A DNA stretch of 64,000 bases from Kastovskya adunca ATA6-11-RM4 (GCA_019359445.1 JAHHHJ010000012.1:124001-188000); one strand, 5' to 3'. Positions 44,392-53,697 are shown, numbered from the stretch's first letter. The notes: generated from the sequence alone by a model not told the origin. Translations and numbers: made by a program.

Positions 44392-44547
44392 ATGGGACGC
44401 GCTCGTTCTAAATCTGACTTGCCAACAAAAATCTGTCCGGTATGTCAACGTCCTTTCACTTGGCGTAAGAAATGGCAAGATTGCTGGGACGAAGTGAAAT
44501 ACTGCTCAGAACGTTGCCGCCGTCGCCGCTCTAAAGTGGAAACTTAA
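44392..44547 (+). CDS. DUF2256 zinc-ribbon small protein
   Basis: Short basic protein of 51 residues (ATG 44392 to TAA 44547), matching the DUF2256 family. A zinc-ribbon-like set of four cysteines (CPVCQRPFTWRKKW, CSERCRRRR) is flanked by an Arg/Ser start and an Arg-rich end. The length and Cys spacing are those of the family, whose function is not known; nucleic-acid or protein binding is usual for such ribbons. It lies 68 bases after lepB on the same strand. Confidence 0.85.
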   Translation: MGRARSKSDLPTKICPVCQRPFTWRKKWQDCWDEVKYCSERCRRRRSKVET

Positions 44548-44570
44548 CGGAGGGGACTGGAGTTTAAAAA

Positions 44571-45365
44571 TTACTGAATTGTCTGCTTCAGACTCTGACA
44601 AAATTCCCCGATCGCCTCTAAGCCTTGGGCGGGGGTGCCTTCTGCCAATCGTTTTACAAAGGCACTACCAACAATCACGGCATCTGCTCCCCAGTCTTTA
44701 ACTTGTTGAGCCTGTTCTGTCCCGGAGATGCCGAAGCCGACACCAATCGGTTTGTCTGTGAGCGTCCGCATACTTTGTAGTAAATCTTGCACTCGCGATT
44801 CTATTCCCGAACGCATCCCTGTAACGCCAGTGACGCTGACTAAGTAGATGAATCCTTGAGATTGCTGCGCGATCGCTTCTATTCGTGCTTTAGAACTTGT
44901 CGGCGCAACCAGCAAGGTCACTTCAATGCCAATTTCCTTGGCAGGACGCAACAGTGATTCTGCTTCTTCTAGGGGCAAATCCGGTACGACTAAACCGCTG
45001 ACACCCGCCGCCGCAATTTGCTTTAAAAAGGTCTCGTGACCCCGGTTGATAATCGGGTTGTAGTAGGTGAATAGGACAATTGGCGATCGCAAGTCTTTGC
45101 TAATTCCGCTCACCATTTCCAACACATGATCCAGACGCACGCCCCGTTGTAAGGCTCTCGTCGCCGCCGCTTGAATTGTCGGGCCATCTGCTAGCGGGTC
45201 TGAGTAGGGTACACCCAACTCAATAATGTCAGCCCCAGATTTATCCAGTACTCGCAACGCCTCAGCCGTTGTCTCTAAATCGGGATCGCCTGCTGTAATG
45301 AAGGGAATTAACGCGCACTGCTGGCGACTACGTAGAGACTGGAAGCATTCTGAAACTGAGGTCAT
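44571..45365 (-). CDS. trpA: Tryptophan synthase alpha chain
   Basis: Enzyme releasing indole from indole-3-glycerol phosphate in tryptophan synthesis, working with TrpB (not in the window). 264 residues. Substrate-site segments: [15 protein letters not shown] (near 20-34, Asp), [19 protein letters not shown] (Glu), [27 protein letters not shown] and GVGFGIS, as expected for the barrel. It is third in the arrangement ndhL-DUF3007-trpA, a conserved cyanobacterial order. The gap to DUF3007 is about 140 bases, so an internal promoter is possible. Start ATG 45365. Confidence 0.96.
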   Translation of the reverse strand: MTSVSECFQSLRSRQQCALIPFITAGDPDLETTAEALRVLDKSGADIIELGVPYSDPLADGPTIQAAATRALQRGVRLDHVLEMVSGISKDLRSPIVLFTYYNPIINRGHETFLKQIAAAGVSGLVVPDLPLEEAESLLRPAKEIGIEVTLLVAPTSSKARIEAIAQQSQGFIYLVSVTGVTGMRSGIESRVQDLLQSMRTLTDKPIGVGFGISGTEQAQQVKDWGADAVIVGSAFVKRLAEGTPAQGLEAIGEFCQSLKQTIQ

Positions 45366-45505
45366 AGCGATCGCGGATTAGGGACTGGGGATTGATTATC
45401 TCATTTCCCCACAATCTTTTTAAAACCCAAAGAAAAAACAGTATATGGGGAACGGGGTAAAGTATGAACGATGAAGCAGATTATGAATTCTCCCCTCACC
45501 CCTAC

Positions 45506-45835
45506 TCAGGACTCAGGACTCTTTCCCTTCGCTTGCTTCTCAGCAGCAATTTCTGCTTGCAGCTTTGCCAGTTCTTCTGGCGTCATTTCTTCCAGACGCT
45601 TTTCTAGAACTGCATCTTCGTAGTTCTTAAGCTGCTGGTTATAGGTCATATTTTTTGTTCCGACTCGGAAGAGGTAAGTTAAGAGCCAGCCAACTAAGCC
45701 ACCGATCAGTAATGTCTGACTCCAAATTCCGGCTTCTAGGTTGTCTAGCCCTGCTAACTGCAATACCAAGTAGGTGATTCCACCCAAGGCAAAAGCGCCG
45801 AGGGTAATCCCAAGTGCATCAATTCTTCGCATCAA
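45506..45835 (-). CDS. DUF3007 family membrane protein
   Basis: Cyanobacteria- and plastid-type small membrane protein of 109 residues. Two hydrophobic helices occupy residues 10-30 and 35-58, followed by a charged helical tail (KNYEDAVLEKRLEEMTPEELAKLQAEI). In many cyanobacteria it sits between ndhL and trpA, so a role close to NDH-1 or membrane assembly is guessed, not shown. Its last residues, KSPES, come from the dispersed 'agtcctgagt' repeat, which also provides the stop at 45506. Start ATG 45835, 18 bases after ndhL. Confidence 0.85.
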   Translation of the reverse strand: MMRRIDALGITLGAFALGGITYLVLQLAGLDNLEAGIWSQTLLIGGLVGWLLTYLFRVGTKNMTYNQQLKNYEDAVLEKRLEEMTPEELAKLQAEIAAEKQAKGKSPES

Positions 45836-45853
45836 ATATTTTTCCTACGATCC

Positions 45854-46066
45854 TCAACTTTGCAGTTGACGCCGCTTGGGGCGGAAGTTCAAAAATGGGC
45901 TGAGGAGCAATAAGCCAGGGAAGAAGAAGAAAACCAGGAAGTACATAAAGCTACGCTCGACGGACGAAGCGATGTACCAGCGTTTTTGCAGATAGGCATA
46001 AAGGACAAAGGGAACAACTAACAAGTAGGTTCCACTTAAGGCGAGGTATAACAGGGCAACTAGCAT
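45854..46066 (-). CDS. ndhL: NAD(P)H-quinone oxidoreductase subunit L
   Basis: Small subunit of the cyanobacterial NDH-1 complex (photosynthetic complex I) in thylakoid membranes, required for inorganic carbon uptake and cyclic electron flow. 70 residues with two hydrophobic helices ([20 protein letters not shown] and [20 protein letters not shown]), joined by a loop with [13 protein letters not shown], and ending in a basic tail. Sequence and length match known NdhL. It leads a conserved cluster with DUF3007 and trpA. Starts at ATG 46066. Confidence 0.93.
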   Translation of the reverse strand: MLVALLYLALSGTYLLVVPFVLYAYLQKRWYIASSVERSFMYFLVFFFFPGLLLLSPFLNFRPKRRQLQS

Positions 46067-46333
46067 AGTTTTTTGGGAAAGACAGACAACAAAGCCGCAA
46101 TTAGTATAGCCGCAGGTGTATCGATAAAGGCGATCGCAACAGGCTTAGTTAGTGACTAAACCGCTTTTACCCCGGTAGCACCAACCTAGGCTAAAATGCA
46201 ATGCTTAACTTTTCTTATTCTACAGCTTGCCAGATTTTCCACCAGATAAATTACCAATACCCCTGGTTAATCGTGCAATAAAACAGTAGGATAGTTTACT
46301 GGAGATGCGGAATGTCAACCGCAACTACAAAAC

Positions 46334-46628
46334 GGGGGCGTGGCGGAATGGTAGACGCTACGGACTTAAACATAAATTGAGCCTTGATCCGAGAAATCGA
46401 TCAAGTGAACGCTCTCAAATTCAGGGAAACCTAACGCTGGCAACAGCTACGGCAATCCTGAGCCAAGCCGATTGGAAGGTGCAGAGACTCAACGGGAGCT
46501 ACCCTAACGTCAAGCCGAGGGTAAAGAGAGAGTCCAATTCTCAAAGCCATTTGGCAGTAGCGAAAGCTGCAAGAGAATGAAAATCCGTTGGCTGTGAGGC
46601 TGTGAGGGTTCAAGTCCCTCCGCCCCCA
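46334..46628 (+). tRNA. trnL-UAA: tRNA-Leu(UAA) interrupted by a group I intron
   Basis: Leucine tRNA in two exons. The 5' exon 46334-46367 ends at the first anticodon bases (CTT); the 3' exon 46580-46628 resumes AAAATCCGTTG. The acceptor stem GGGGGCG (46334-46340) pairs with CGCCCCC (46621-46627), then discriminator A. A variable arm typical of Leu is present in the 3' exon, and T-arm GGTTCAAGTCC follows. No CCA is encoded. Spliced length is 83. This exact split after the wobble U is the classic cyanobacterial and plastid arrangement. Confidence 0.95.
46368..46579 (+). ncRNA. Group I intron in tRNA-Leu(UAA)
   Basis: 212-nucleotide self-splicing-type intron. It starts AAACATAAATTGAGCC and ends AAGAGAATG, with the final G. 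Core elements are recognisable: CTCAGGGAAACCTAACG-like P/Q regions (TTCAGGGAAACC), GCCAAGCCGATTGGAAGGTGCAG (R side), the P7 strands around AGACTCAACGGGAGC, and AAGCCGAGGGTAAAGAGAGAGTCC. It lacks an internal coding sequence, so no homing endonuclease. It is somewhat shorter than the 249-base intron of Anabaena, the difference being in peripheral loops. Confidence 0.93.
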
Positions 46629-46897
46629 TACCTATTTCATGACTGTTATCACTACAAAGCATAAATTGCTGGATGCTTGTAGTGATAGCGACTTGCCGTA
46701 ATTTAACTGAAAGGATATTCTGCTCTCTAACGAGAAATTTCCCAAAAATTAATTTAAAAATAGAGATTTTGACAGGCAAAATACTACTGTATTGGTTTAT
46801 TTTGCTGACTAAACAAATCAGAAAGTGTTTTGTTATAACATTTAAACTGTCAAAAGTTTTGTATTTTTTTAAGAACTAAACAATTAAAAAAACCTGT

Positions 46898-48400
46898 ATG
46901 AGAAAAACTTGGCTTTACGTCATACTCTTTTTTTCTATGCCTGCCGTAGCTCTAGCGCAAGATGAAGCGGCGGGAAGGGGTTTTATAGAAAATGTTAATG
47001 CCATCTTTTCCGACTTTGTAGCAGGATTTTTTGCTGTTCTCTTCTTTAGTGTTGGTGGCTTTCCCTTAATTGTGCTGTGGTTGGTTTGCGGTGCGGCATT
47101 TTTTACATTGCGGATGAACTTTATCAATATCCGCGCCTTCCGCCACGCCATTGATGTTGTGCAAGGGAAATACGATGACCCCAATGAACCGGGAGAAGTC
47201 TCGCACTTCCAGGCATTAGCCGCTGCTCTCTCCGCCACAGTTGGCTTGGGAAACATTGCAGGTGTCGCCATTGCGATTAACGTTGGGGGGCCAGGAGCAG
47301 TGTTCTGGATGACTATCGGCGGTTTCCTGGGGATGACCAGTAAGTTTGTCGAGTGTACCCTGGGTCAAAAATATCGCGTGGTGAGACCCGATGGCACAAT
47401 ATCTGGCGGGCCGATGCATTACCTGTCAAAGGGTTTAGCAGAAGTCGGAAAAAAGACGCTGGGAAAATTTTTAGCCATTATCTTCTCCATACTTGCCGTT
47501 TGTGGTGCCTTTGGTGGACCGAGTATGTTTCAGTCGAACCAGTCCTACGGGGCAGTTGCTAGCGTTTTACCATTCTTACCCGGTTGGCTTTATGGCTTGA
47601 TCCTCACTGGGTTGGTGGCGCTGGTTATCCTAGGAGGCATTGAACGTATTGGCATGGTAGCAGGGACGTTGGTGCCAGCGATGTGCGTGATTTACATGTT
47701 GGCATCGCTTTGGATTATCTTGAGTAACTTTACGCAACTCCCAGAGGCGATCGCCACAATCTTCACGGGTATCTTCTCTCCCGGAGCAGTAGAGGGGGGC
47801 GTAATTGGTGTAGTTGTACAGGGATTGCGGCGTTCTGCCTTCTCGAATGAAGCCGGGGTTGGTTCAGCCGCGATCGCTCACTCGGCGGCTCGTACCGACG
47901 AACCCATTCGAGAAGGTATCGTCGCCCTACTTGAACCCTTCATCGACACCATCGTGATTTGTAACATGACAGCGTTGGTAATTGTCATTACTGGCGTCTA
48001 TAGAAATCCACAGTTTGAAGGTATTGGTGGGGCAGAACTGACTTCCGCCGCCTTTGGTACAGTTATCGGCTGGTTTCCCAGCATCCTCGCCTTGGCAGTC
48101 TTCCTCTTTGCCTTCTCCACAATAATTTCCTGGGGTTACTACGGCGAACGATGCTGGGCGTACTTGTTTAGCGAACGCAGTTTAATTGTCTACAAGGTAC
48201 TGTTCTTACTAGCAATCTTCGTTGGCTCAGTGGCAACGCCCGCCGCCGTTATCGACTTCAGCGATGCCATGCTGCTATCAATGGCTTTTCCGAACCTGCT
48301 AGGGGCTTACTTTTTAACTAATAAAGTAGCAGCAGACCTCAAAGACTACATGCGTCGCCTAAATTCCGGAGAGATGGAGATGACGCAGCAAACCCTCTAA
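46898..48400 (+). CDS. Alanine/glycine:cation symporter (AGCS family)
   Basis: Sodium-coupled amino acid transporter of 500 residues with a signal-like N-terminus (YVILFFSMPAVALAQ) and about ten membrane helices. Family signature GGPGAVFWMTIGGFLGMTSKFVECTLGQKYR is clear, as are FSNEAGVGSAAIAHSAARTDEP and IVICNMTALVIVITGVY. The protein belongs to the large sodium:alanine symporter group, likely importing Ala or Gly. No glycine riboswitch was seen in the 268-base leader after tRNA-Leu. A long inverted repeat follows the gene (48443-48494). Confidence 0.93.
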   Translation: MRKTWLYVILFFSMPAVALAQDEAAGRGFIENVNAIFSDFVAGFFAVLFFSVGGFPLIVLWLVCGAAFFTLRMNFINIRAFRHAIDVVQGKYDDPNEPGEVSHFQALAAALSATVGLGNIAGVAIAINVGGPGAVFWMTIGGFLGMTSKFVECTLGQKYRVVRPDGTISGGPMHYLSKGLAEVGKKTLGKFLAIIFSILAVCGAFGGPSMFQSNQSYGAVASVLPFLPGWLYGLILTGLVALVILGGIERIGMVAGTLVPAMCVIYMLASLWIILSNFTQLPEAIATIFTGIFSPGAVEGGVIGVVVQGLRRSAFSNEAGVGSAAIAHSAARTDEPIREGIVALLEPFIDTIVICNMTALVIVITGVYRNPQFEGIGGAELTSAAFGTVIGWFPSILALAVFLFAFSTIISWGYYGERCWAYLFSERSLIVYKVLFLLAIFVGSVATPAAVIDFSDAMLLSMAFPNLLGAYFLTNKVAADLKDYMRRLNSGEMEMTQQTL

Positions 48401-48442
48401 TCGGCGATTGGGAAAGCAGAGTGCTAAGTCCTGAGTCCTGAG

Positions 48443-48494
48443 TAGAGGTTAGGGGGATGAGGAGATGGGGAGAAGCGATAACCCCTAACCTCTA
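48443..48494. repeat. Long inverted repeat between symporter and USP genes
   Basis: Perfect 13-base arms TAGAGGTTAGGGG (48443-48455) and CCCCTAACCTCTA (48482-48494), loop of 26. It abuts a copy of the 'agtcctgagtcctgagt' repeat at 48427-48443. GAGGTTAG also forms an arm in the mysB-mysC gap. Confidence 0.75.
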
Positions 48495-48529
48495 ACCCCG
48501 GATAGTTCATCCTTCACCCTTTATCCCTT

Positions 48530-48958
48530 ATGAGCTTATTTTCTACCAACCGGGTTTTAGTTCCCTTTGATTTTTCCGAAGAATCAGCGATCGCCTTGAC
48601 AAAAACCTTAGAGTTTGTCAAAGACCCTTCTCATGTGTATGTACTTCACGTCCTGCCCCATCTCAATCCTGGCGATCCGGGGGTAATGTGGCAAACCACA
48701 AATAACCAGACACGCGAGCAGCATGTTGAGAAGGTCTTCCGCGAGCAATTTTTACCCCCTGACTATGAGGGGCTGCATTTTAGCGTCTCTATCGGTCACC
48801 CTAGCTCGGAAATTATTGATTTGGCCAAGGCAGAGGAGATTGACTTGATTGTCATTCCCTCCCACGGACGTACAGGGTTGAACCGCTTCTTCATGGGATC
48901 GGTGGCAGAACGGGTGGTGCGGTTTGCCCACTGTCCGGTGTTGGTTCTGAGAAACTGA
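48530..48958 (+). CDS. Universal stress protein family protein
   Basis: Cytoplasmic UspA-type protein of 142 residues. Strand 1 RVLVPFDFSEESAIAL supplies the first nucleotide-site Asp. The ATP-binding pattern G2xG9xG(S/T) is visible in IPSHGRTGLNRFFMGSVAERVVRFAHCPVLVLR. ATP binding is therefore likely. Such proteins dimerise and respond to starvation or energy stress, with no single known activity. It runs convergent with lptC, stop to stop 2 bases apart, and begins ATG 48530. Confidence 0.9.
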   Translation: MSLFSTNRVLVPFDFSEESAIALTKTLEFVKDPSHVYVLHVLPHLNPGDPGVMWQTTNNQTREQHVEKVFREQFLPPDYEGLHFSVSIGHPSSEIIDLAKAEEIDLIVIPSHGRTGLNRFFMGSVAERVVRFAHCPVLVLRN

Positions 48959-48960
48959 AG

Positions 48961-50133
48961 TTAGGGAAAAATCTCGGTGACGACTCTATTACCGCTACTT
49001 GCTTGGACGACAACACTTTGGTCTTGAATCCTTCCTACTGCTGTTTGCCCTTTTGTATTTAAGGCTGGGTTGGCTTGCTCGTACATTACGTTGCCAGAAG
49101 CCTGAAGATTTTGGGTGGTAAGATCCCAAGTTAGTTGGTTGGAATACAACTTAGCTTGATTGCGACTACCGATGCCCTGAACGCCACCTGTTAGAGTCGC
49201 TACTTGGCGATCTAAGTCTATCTGACCGCGATTAGCGGTGACGATCAATTGCTCTTTTTGGTGAACGATGCGGATCGGTTGACTAGAGACAACCGTTTGG
49301 TTTGTTACATTCCAGATAGCTGAGTTGGTAGACATCAACAAGGGCGGTTCCACCGAGGCGAGTTGAACATTCTGCTTCAAGGTGGCAATTTTTGTTTTCA
49401 AATTGTAGTCTGCCTGGTCTGCCTCCACTCGGTCGGTGATGGTTTTGCCTTGGTAGCGGTCGATGAAAGTACGGCGATCGCTAGTTACTTGTTCTTCTGG
49501 TATTTGCCAAACTAAACGCTCAGTTTTGATCTGCAAGTCTGGATTTTTGGCGATCGCCGCCACTTGACCCATCAACTCTAGCTGCTGTTTGCGCGTCAAG
49601 TATCGCCCTTCTTTTGCGGAAGCTTGAAGCTGGGGATGGCTACCTTTTAAGTTGTTGCGAACAAATAACAAATCTTCCTTCGGAAGCCACTCCAGCTCAT
49701 CTCCTTTGAATACAGCACCATTACGGGGATCGATTGCCGTAACGTTACCGTTGAGAAAGACTTTCTGCCCGTCTTCCTGAATTTCTCCCCGGTCAGCTGA
49801 CACCTGCAAAACCACCTTTCCATCCTGGAACAAATTTCCAGAAGTCTTCTCAACCCGGGCGATTTTCTTATCCTGGCTATAAACTGCTCGCTCTGCTTTT
49901 ACTCTCCATACAGGACGCCCATCTCGATCCGATTGATCCAGACTGACATTATTAAAAGTCAGATTTTCATCAAACTCAGAGGTCGGGCTAGGCTCCTGCA
50001 CCACTTGATTTTCTGGAGGCTGGTTTTTTTTGCCACAAGCACTGACGCTCAGTAGCAAGGCGACCAGGAGCATTAAACGAACTGCACCACTAACAAACGG
50101 AAGAGTTTTCCTAATACCTAACCACTGGTTCAT
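48961..50133 (-). CDS. lptC: LptC-like lipopolysaccharide export protein
   Basis: Periplasmic bitopic component of the LPS transport bridge, 390 residues from ATG 50133 (TTG 50142 alternative). The N-terminal hydrophobic segment runs into a lipobox-like LLLSVSACGKK, so it may be lipid-anchored. The following part contains the LptC/OstA beta-jellyroll pattern DGRPVWRVKAERAVYSQDKKIARVEKTSG and repeated 'ADRGEIQ / ANRGQID' strands. Cyanobacterial LptC proteins are longer than the E. coli one (191 residues) because the repeats continue, as here. It starts just after the upstream NYN gene (2 to 11 bases), implying an operon. Confidence 0.85.
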   Translation of the reverse strand: MNQWLGIRKTLPFVSGAVRLMLLVALLLSVSACGKKNQPPENQVVQEPSPTSEFDENLTFNNVSLDQSDRDGRPVWRVKAERAVYSQDKKIARVEKTSGNLFQDGKVVLQVSADRGEIQEDGQKVFLNGNVTAIDPRNGAVFKGDELEWLPKEDLLFVRNNLKGSHPQLQASAKEGRYLTRKQQLELMGQVAAIAKNPDLQIKTERLVWQIPEEQVTSDRRTFIDRYQGKTITDRVEADQADYNLKTKIATLKQNVQLASVEPPLLMSTNSAIWNVTNQTVVSSQPIRIVHQKEQLIVTANRGQIDLDRQVATLTGGVQGIGSRNQAKLYSNQLTWDLTTQNLQASGNVMYEQANPALNTKGQTAVGRIQDQSVVVQASSGNRVVTEIFP

Positions 50134-50143
50134 AACCGCCAAG

Positions 50144-50749
50144 TTACAGGTCTTCTTGCTCTTCCATCATGCCAATACTGGACAAGGGACGGTAGGTGTA
50201 ATTCTGCCGTGGCGTTTTCTGGATTGATTCTTTGATGTGGTCAAGATCAATATAGCGATCGGCAACGTTGATTAAACTATCGCTAGTCATCGAACGTAGG
50301 CTCACTACCTCCACGCGTACCCCCCGATAGCTCGCCGCATCGACAGCATAAGCTAAATCACCATCGCCACTGACTAGAACCGCCGTATCGTAGGAACCGA
50401 CCAACGCCATCAGATCAACGGCAATCTCCACATCTAAATTGGCTTTTTTAGAGCCATCTGGTAATTGCACTAAATCTTTGGAAATCACTCGATAACCATT
50501 GCGACGCATCCACAACAAAAAGCCTTGTTGTTTTTCGTTGGTGCGGTCAACCCCGGTATAGAAGAAAGAGCGGAGCAGCCTCGAACCCCCAGTCAAACGA
50601 CACAGCAGCTTCGTATAGTCGATTTCAATGCCCAACTGGAGAGCGGCATAAAATAAATTCGAGCCATCAATAAAAATGGCAACACGACCGCGATTTTCTA
50701 AAACTTGTTCTGGCGTGAAAACCGGGTCACTATTAAAGTTATTCAACAT
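50144..50749 (-). CDS. NYN domain protein, LabA/DUF88 type
   Basis: PIN-like NYN-domain protein of 201 residues. Candidate metal/active-site acids occur in VAIFIDGSNLFYAAL (Asp), KKANLDVEIAVDLM (Asp/Glu) and VLVSGDGDLAYAVDAA (Asp). The family includes LabA of Synechococcus, a factor in circadian output, and many RNA-processing candidates. It is encoded just upstream of lptC on the same strand. It could be a ribonuclease or a regulator; the catalytic residues are intact. Start ATG 50749; about 110 bases after metG on the same strand. Confidence 0.87.
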   Translation of the reverse strand: MLNNFNSDPVFTPEQVLENRGRVAIFIDGSNLFYAALQLGIEIDYTKLLCRLTGGSRLLRSFFYTGVDRTNEKQQGFLLWMRRNGYRVISKDLVQLPDGSKKANLDVEIAVDLMALVGSYDTAVLVSGDGDLAYAVDAASYRGVRVEVVSLRSMTSDSLINVADRYIDLDHIKESIQKTPRQNYTYRPLSSIGMMEEQEDL

Positions 50750-50859
50750 GATTGTTATACCTCTGATTAGTTATGTAAAAAAGTTTAGTGCCTCCTTTCC
50801 TCCCCTACTGCTTTGCCTTCAGTTCCCGCTAGCTGTAATCGCTACGACGACCGAATCAG

Positions 50860-52455
50860 TCATAGCTGTTCCAATTTGGCAAAAATTGGTTTAGCTTCTC
50901 CCAATTGTTGATTTGGGCTGAGGGTTCCCCAAGCTGTATGGGTAGAAAAGGTCATGGAATCTTTAAAGAGAGAAAGGTTGTTAAAGTCGGTAGAAAATCC
51001 TAACTGTTGATAAATGTCGGTACTAAGGCTGGGAATAATCGGTGAAAGTAGATAGGCTGACAGTCTAACTGATTCCAAGACGCTGTACAACACTTCGGCA
51101 ACGGCTGCTGTATTCCCTTGTTTATATAAGCTCCAGGGTGCTTGCTCGTCCACAAATTTGTTACTGGCGCGAATCAGAGTCAGGATGTCTTCACAAGCCT
51201 TGCTGAAGGCTAGAGATTCATAAGCATTAATTACGCGCGATCCCAGCTCTTTTCCGGCTGCTTTTAAGGAGTTATCGGCAGCAATTTCTTGAATCGCCAC
51301 CTCAGGTACCCGACCATCGCAGTACTTGTACGCCATTTTTAAGGTGCGGTTGAGCAAATTCCCTAGGTCGTTAGCTAAGTCAGCGTTGAGGATATTGACA
51401 AAGCGGGTTTCGCTAAAGTCTCCATCCCGTCCGAACTCGATTTCTTTGAGGAAGTAGTAGCGGATCGCGTCTGCGCTGTAGCGGTCAACTAACTCAATTG
51501 GGTTTATGGTATTGCCCAAAGTCTTGCCCATTTTCTGGCCATCTTTGGTTAGAAAGCCATGTCCGAATACATGACCAACTAGGGGTAAACCTGCCGACAT
51601 CAACATGGCCGGCCAATAAACCGCATGGAAGCGCAAGATGTCTTTGCCAATCAAATGCAAGTTAATCGGCCACCAATTGGATAAGGCATTCTCTAACGTT
51701 GGTTCGCTGTCCGGATCGAGCAGGGCAGTCACATACCCGAGTAAGGCGTCAAACCAGACGTAGATGGTGTGTTTCGGGTCAACGGGGATCGCAAAGCCCC
51801 AATCGAGGTTGACACGGGAAATGGAGAAATCTTGCAGTCCTTGCTTAACGAAGCTCAAAACTTCGTTGCGGCGGATTTCTGGCTGAATGAAGTCTGGACG
51901 CTCTTGGTAGAGGGCTTCTAGTTGGCTTTGATATTTGGAGAGCTTGAAGAAGTAGTTTTGCTCGTCTCGCCACTCGGTTGTGAGGTTGGGGTGGAGGGGA
52001 CAGTGATGCTCTGATAGCAGCTCCCGTTCTTCTTTAAATTCTTCGCAGGCAACACAGTACCAGCCTTTTTGCTGCCCCATGTAGATGTCGCCGTTTTCCC
52101 AAACTCGTTGAAAAAACTCGTTGACGATCGCCTGATGACGAGAAGAGGTGGTGCGGCTAAAGCGGTCATATTGAATATTCAGCTTTTGCCACAGCTCCTC
52201 AAACCCTGCGGCTACTTGATCGCAGTGTTCCTGGGGATTGAGTCCTCGGTTTTCGGCGGTGCGCTGGATTTTTTGTCCATGCTCGTCGGTACCTGTAATC
52301 AGCAATACCGATTTGCCGCGTAGTCTCTCAAATCGCGCGATCGCATCGGCAGCCATTGTGGTGTAAGCACTCCCGATGTGGGGTAAGTCGTTTACATAGT
52401 AAAGTGGCGTCGTAACGGCAAAGGTATTATCTTTATTTGTCTCGGTATCAGTCAT
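50860..52455 (-). CDS. metG: Methionyl-tRNA synthetase
   Basis: Class I aminoacyl-tRNA synthetase that charges tRNA-Met, 531 residues. Motifs: HIGH in NDLPHIGSAYTTMAADAIARF (near residues 26-45) and the KMSKS equivalent KMGKTLGNTINPIEL (near 325); CVACEEFKEE...C belongs to the connective zinc region. The C-terminal anticodon-binding helical domain is complete, but the trbP111-type dimerisation extension is absent, giving a short type. Start at ATG 52455. No T-box-like element was found ahead of it. NYN and lptC follow downstream. Confidence 0.96.
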   Translation of the reverse strand: MTDTETNKDNTFAVTTPLYYVNDLPHIGSAYTTMAADAIARFERLRGKSVLLITGTDEHGQKIQRTAENRGLNPQEHCDQVAAGFEELWQKLNIQYDRFSRTTSSRHQAIVNEFFQRVWENGDIYMGQQKGWYCVACEEFKEERELLSEHHCPLHPNLTTEWRDEQNYFFKLSKYQSQLEALYQERPDFIQPEIRRNEVLSFVKQGLQDFSISRVNLDWGFAIPVDPKHTIYVWFDALLGYVTALLDPDSEPTLENALSNWWPINLHLIGKDILRFHAVYWPAMLMSAGLPLVGHVFGHGFLTKDGQKMGKTLGNTINPIELVDRYSADAIRYYFLKEIEFGRDGDFSETRFVNILNADLANDLGNLLNRTLKMAYKYCDGRVPEVAIQEIAADNSLKAAGKELGSRVINAYESLAFSKACEDILTLIRASNKFVDEQAPWSLYKQGNTAAVAEVLYSVLESVRLSAYLLSPIIPSLSTDIYQQLGFSTDFNNLSLFKDSMTFSTHTAWGTLSPNQQLGEAKPIFAKLEQL

Positions 52456-52974
52456 AAAAATTAGATGTCAACAACGACCCCCGTAACTAATGTATTATTC
52501 AATGCCCTGGCTTTAGAGTTATTTATTTGAAGTTTTCAAGTTATTTTGTTAAATCCACCGCTCCCCAGGGTACTTTGAGCCAAACGGATGGATTTGTTCA
52601 GACTGAGCGGCTTACTCAAGGCTGAGGTTAGAAAAGACACCTTCTAACTTAGGGTTCCCAACTACATCGTCAAAGTTTGCATTGACTATTTAGGGGTTAG
52701 CAGAGAGACCGATCTCATGGTATACAAAAAAATCTGACATTCTTATGACATCCAACTCCCAATAGAAAGGCATTAGCAATATTGCTCGCTTAACAACCCG
52801 TCTAATCATAGAGGCAGCTTACTGTAGCCACTCTTCAACTGCTCAGGAGTAACAATTAATGGTTGCTCAAATTGGGGACTAAATTCTACCTTAAGACATT
52901 TGTCAAGATGCAATCTGAGTGATTATTGTAAAGAAAGGTAAAGTAAATTAACGAGCGATCGCACACTCCAAAGC
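52456..52974. other. Intergenic stretch upstream of metG and plsC
   Basis: About 520 bases between divergent genes. No gene, tRNA, or strong hairpin. It must contain two promoters; AT-rich segments near 52490-52560 and 52870-52960 are candidates. Confidence 0.4.
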
Positions 52975-53697
52975 ATGCCTTCCGACAATCCACTATTGAT
53001 TTCTCGCGCCCTCCTTGCCGCGATGGGAACGAGGTTGTTTTTCTATTACCAGGATCGCGTCCCTCAAGATACGGCAATTGTGGTCGTCAGCAACCATCGC
53101 AGCTTTATGGATGCCCCCATGTTGATGGCAGCATTAGAAAAACCTGTGCGGTTTGCTAGCCATCACTATATGGGGCAAGTACCAGTGATGCGAGACGTGG
53201 TCTCTCAATTGGGCTGCTTTCCCCTAGCCGCCCCGGAAAATCGTTCTCAGGCATTTTTCGAGCAAGCCACGCAGTTACTCCAATCAAGGCAGCTTGTAGG
53301 GGTGTTTCCAGAAGGGGGACAGCCGATGGTGAGCAAAAGTTTACCCTGCAAAGTTGGGAAGTTTCACCGGGGGTTTGCTCACCTAGCCTTGAAATCCTCG
53401 GTACAAAATTTGGCAGTCTTACCTGTGGCGATCGCTTCTACCAAAGAATTTGTCAACGCCGGAATCCCTCTGCGTCTTTTGCAAGCTATTGACCCGTCAG
53501 AGCCACTTTTTGATCAATCGGGTTGGCATCCTATGGTTGTTTACCGCCGTGCCAATATTTTGATCGGTCATCCGTTTTGGGTTACTGAGCAACATCGGGA
53601 AAAATATCAAGGAAAGCAGGCAAAATCCGTTGTGTCGGAAATCACAGACATCTGCCACGGGGAGATTCAGAAGTTGTTACATTACGGCTGTCGTTAA
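52975..53697 (+). CDS. 1-acyl-glycerol-3-phosphate acyltransferase-type protein
   Basis: Lipid acyltransferase of the PlsC/LPLAT superfamily, 240 residues. Block I NHRSFMDAPML (near residue 40) holds the catalytic NHxxxxD; block III VGVFPEGGQP (near 117) is the glycerol-phosphate site. A membrane-associated N-terminal stretch follows the start ATG 52975. It may make phosphatidic acid or act on another acyl acceptor. A hydrolase gene starts 167 bases downstream, and the pair resembles the two halves of plant phytyl ester synthases, so a role in phytyl or wax ester synthesis is worth considering. Confidence 0.85.
   Translation: MPSDNPLLISRALLAAMGTRLFFYYQDRVPQDTAIVVVSNHRSFMDAPMLMAALEKPVRFASHHYMGQVPVMRDVVSQLGCFPLAAPENRSQAFFEQATQLLQSRQLVGVFPEGGQPMVSKSLPCKVGKFHRGFAHLALKSSVQNLAVLPVAIASTKEFVNAGIPLRLLQAIDPSEPLFDQSGWHPMVVYRRANILIGHPFWVTEQHREKYQGKQAKSVVSEITDICHGEIQKLLHYGCR

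Noticed and set aside
46629-46897. Glycine or other riboswitch before the alanine/glycine symporter
   Set aside because: No conserved aptamer motif or strong hairpin with T-run was found in the AT-rich leader.
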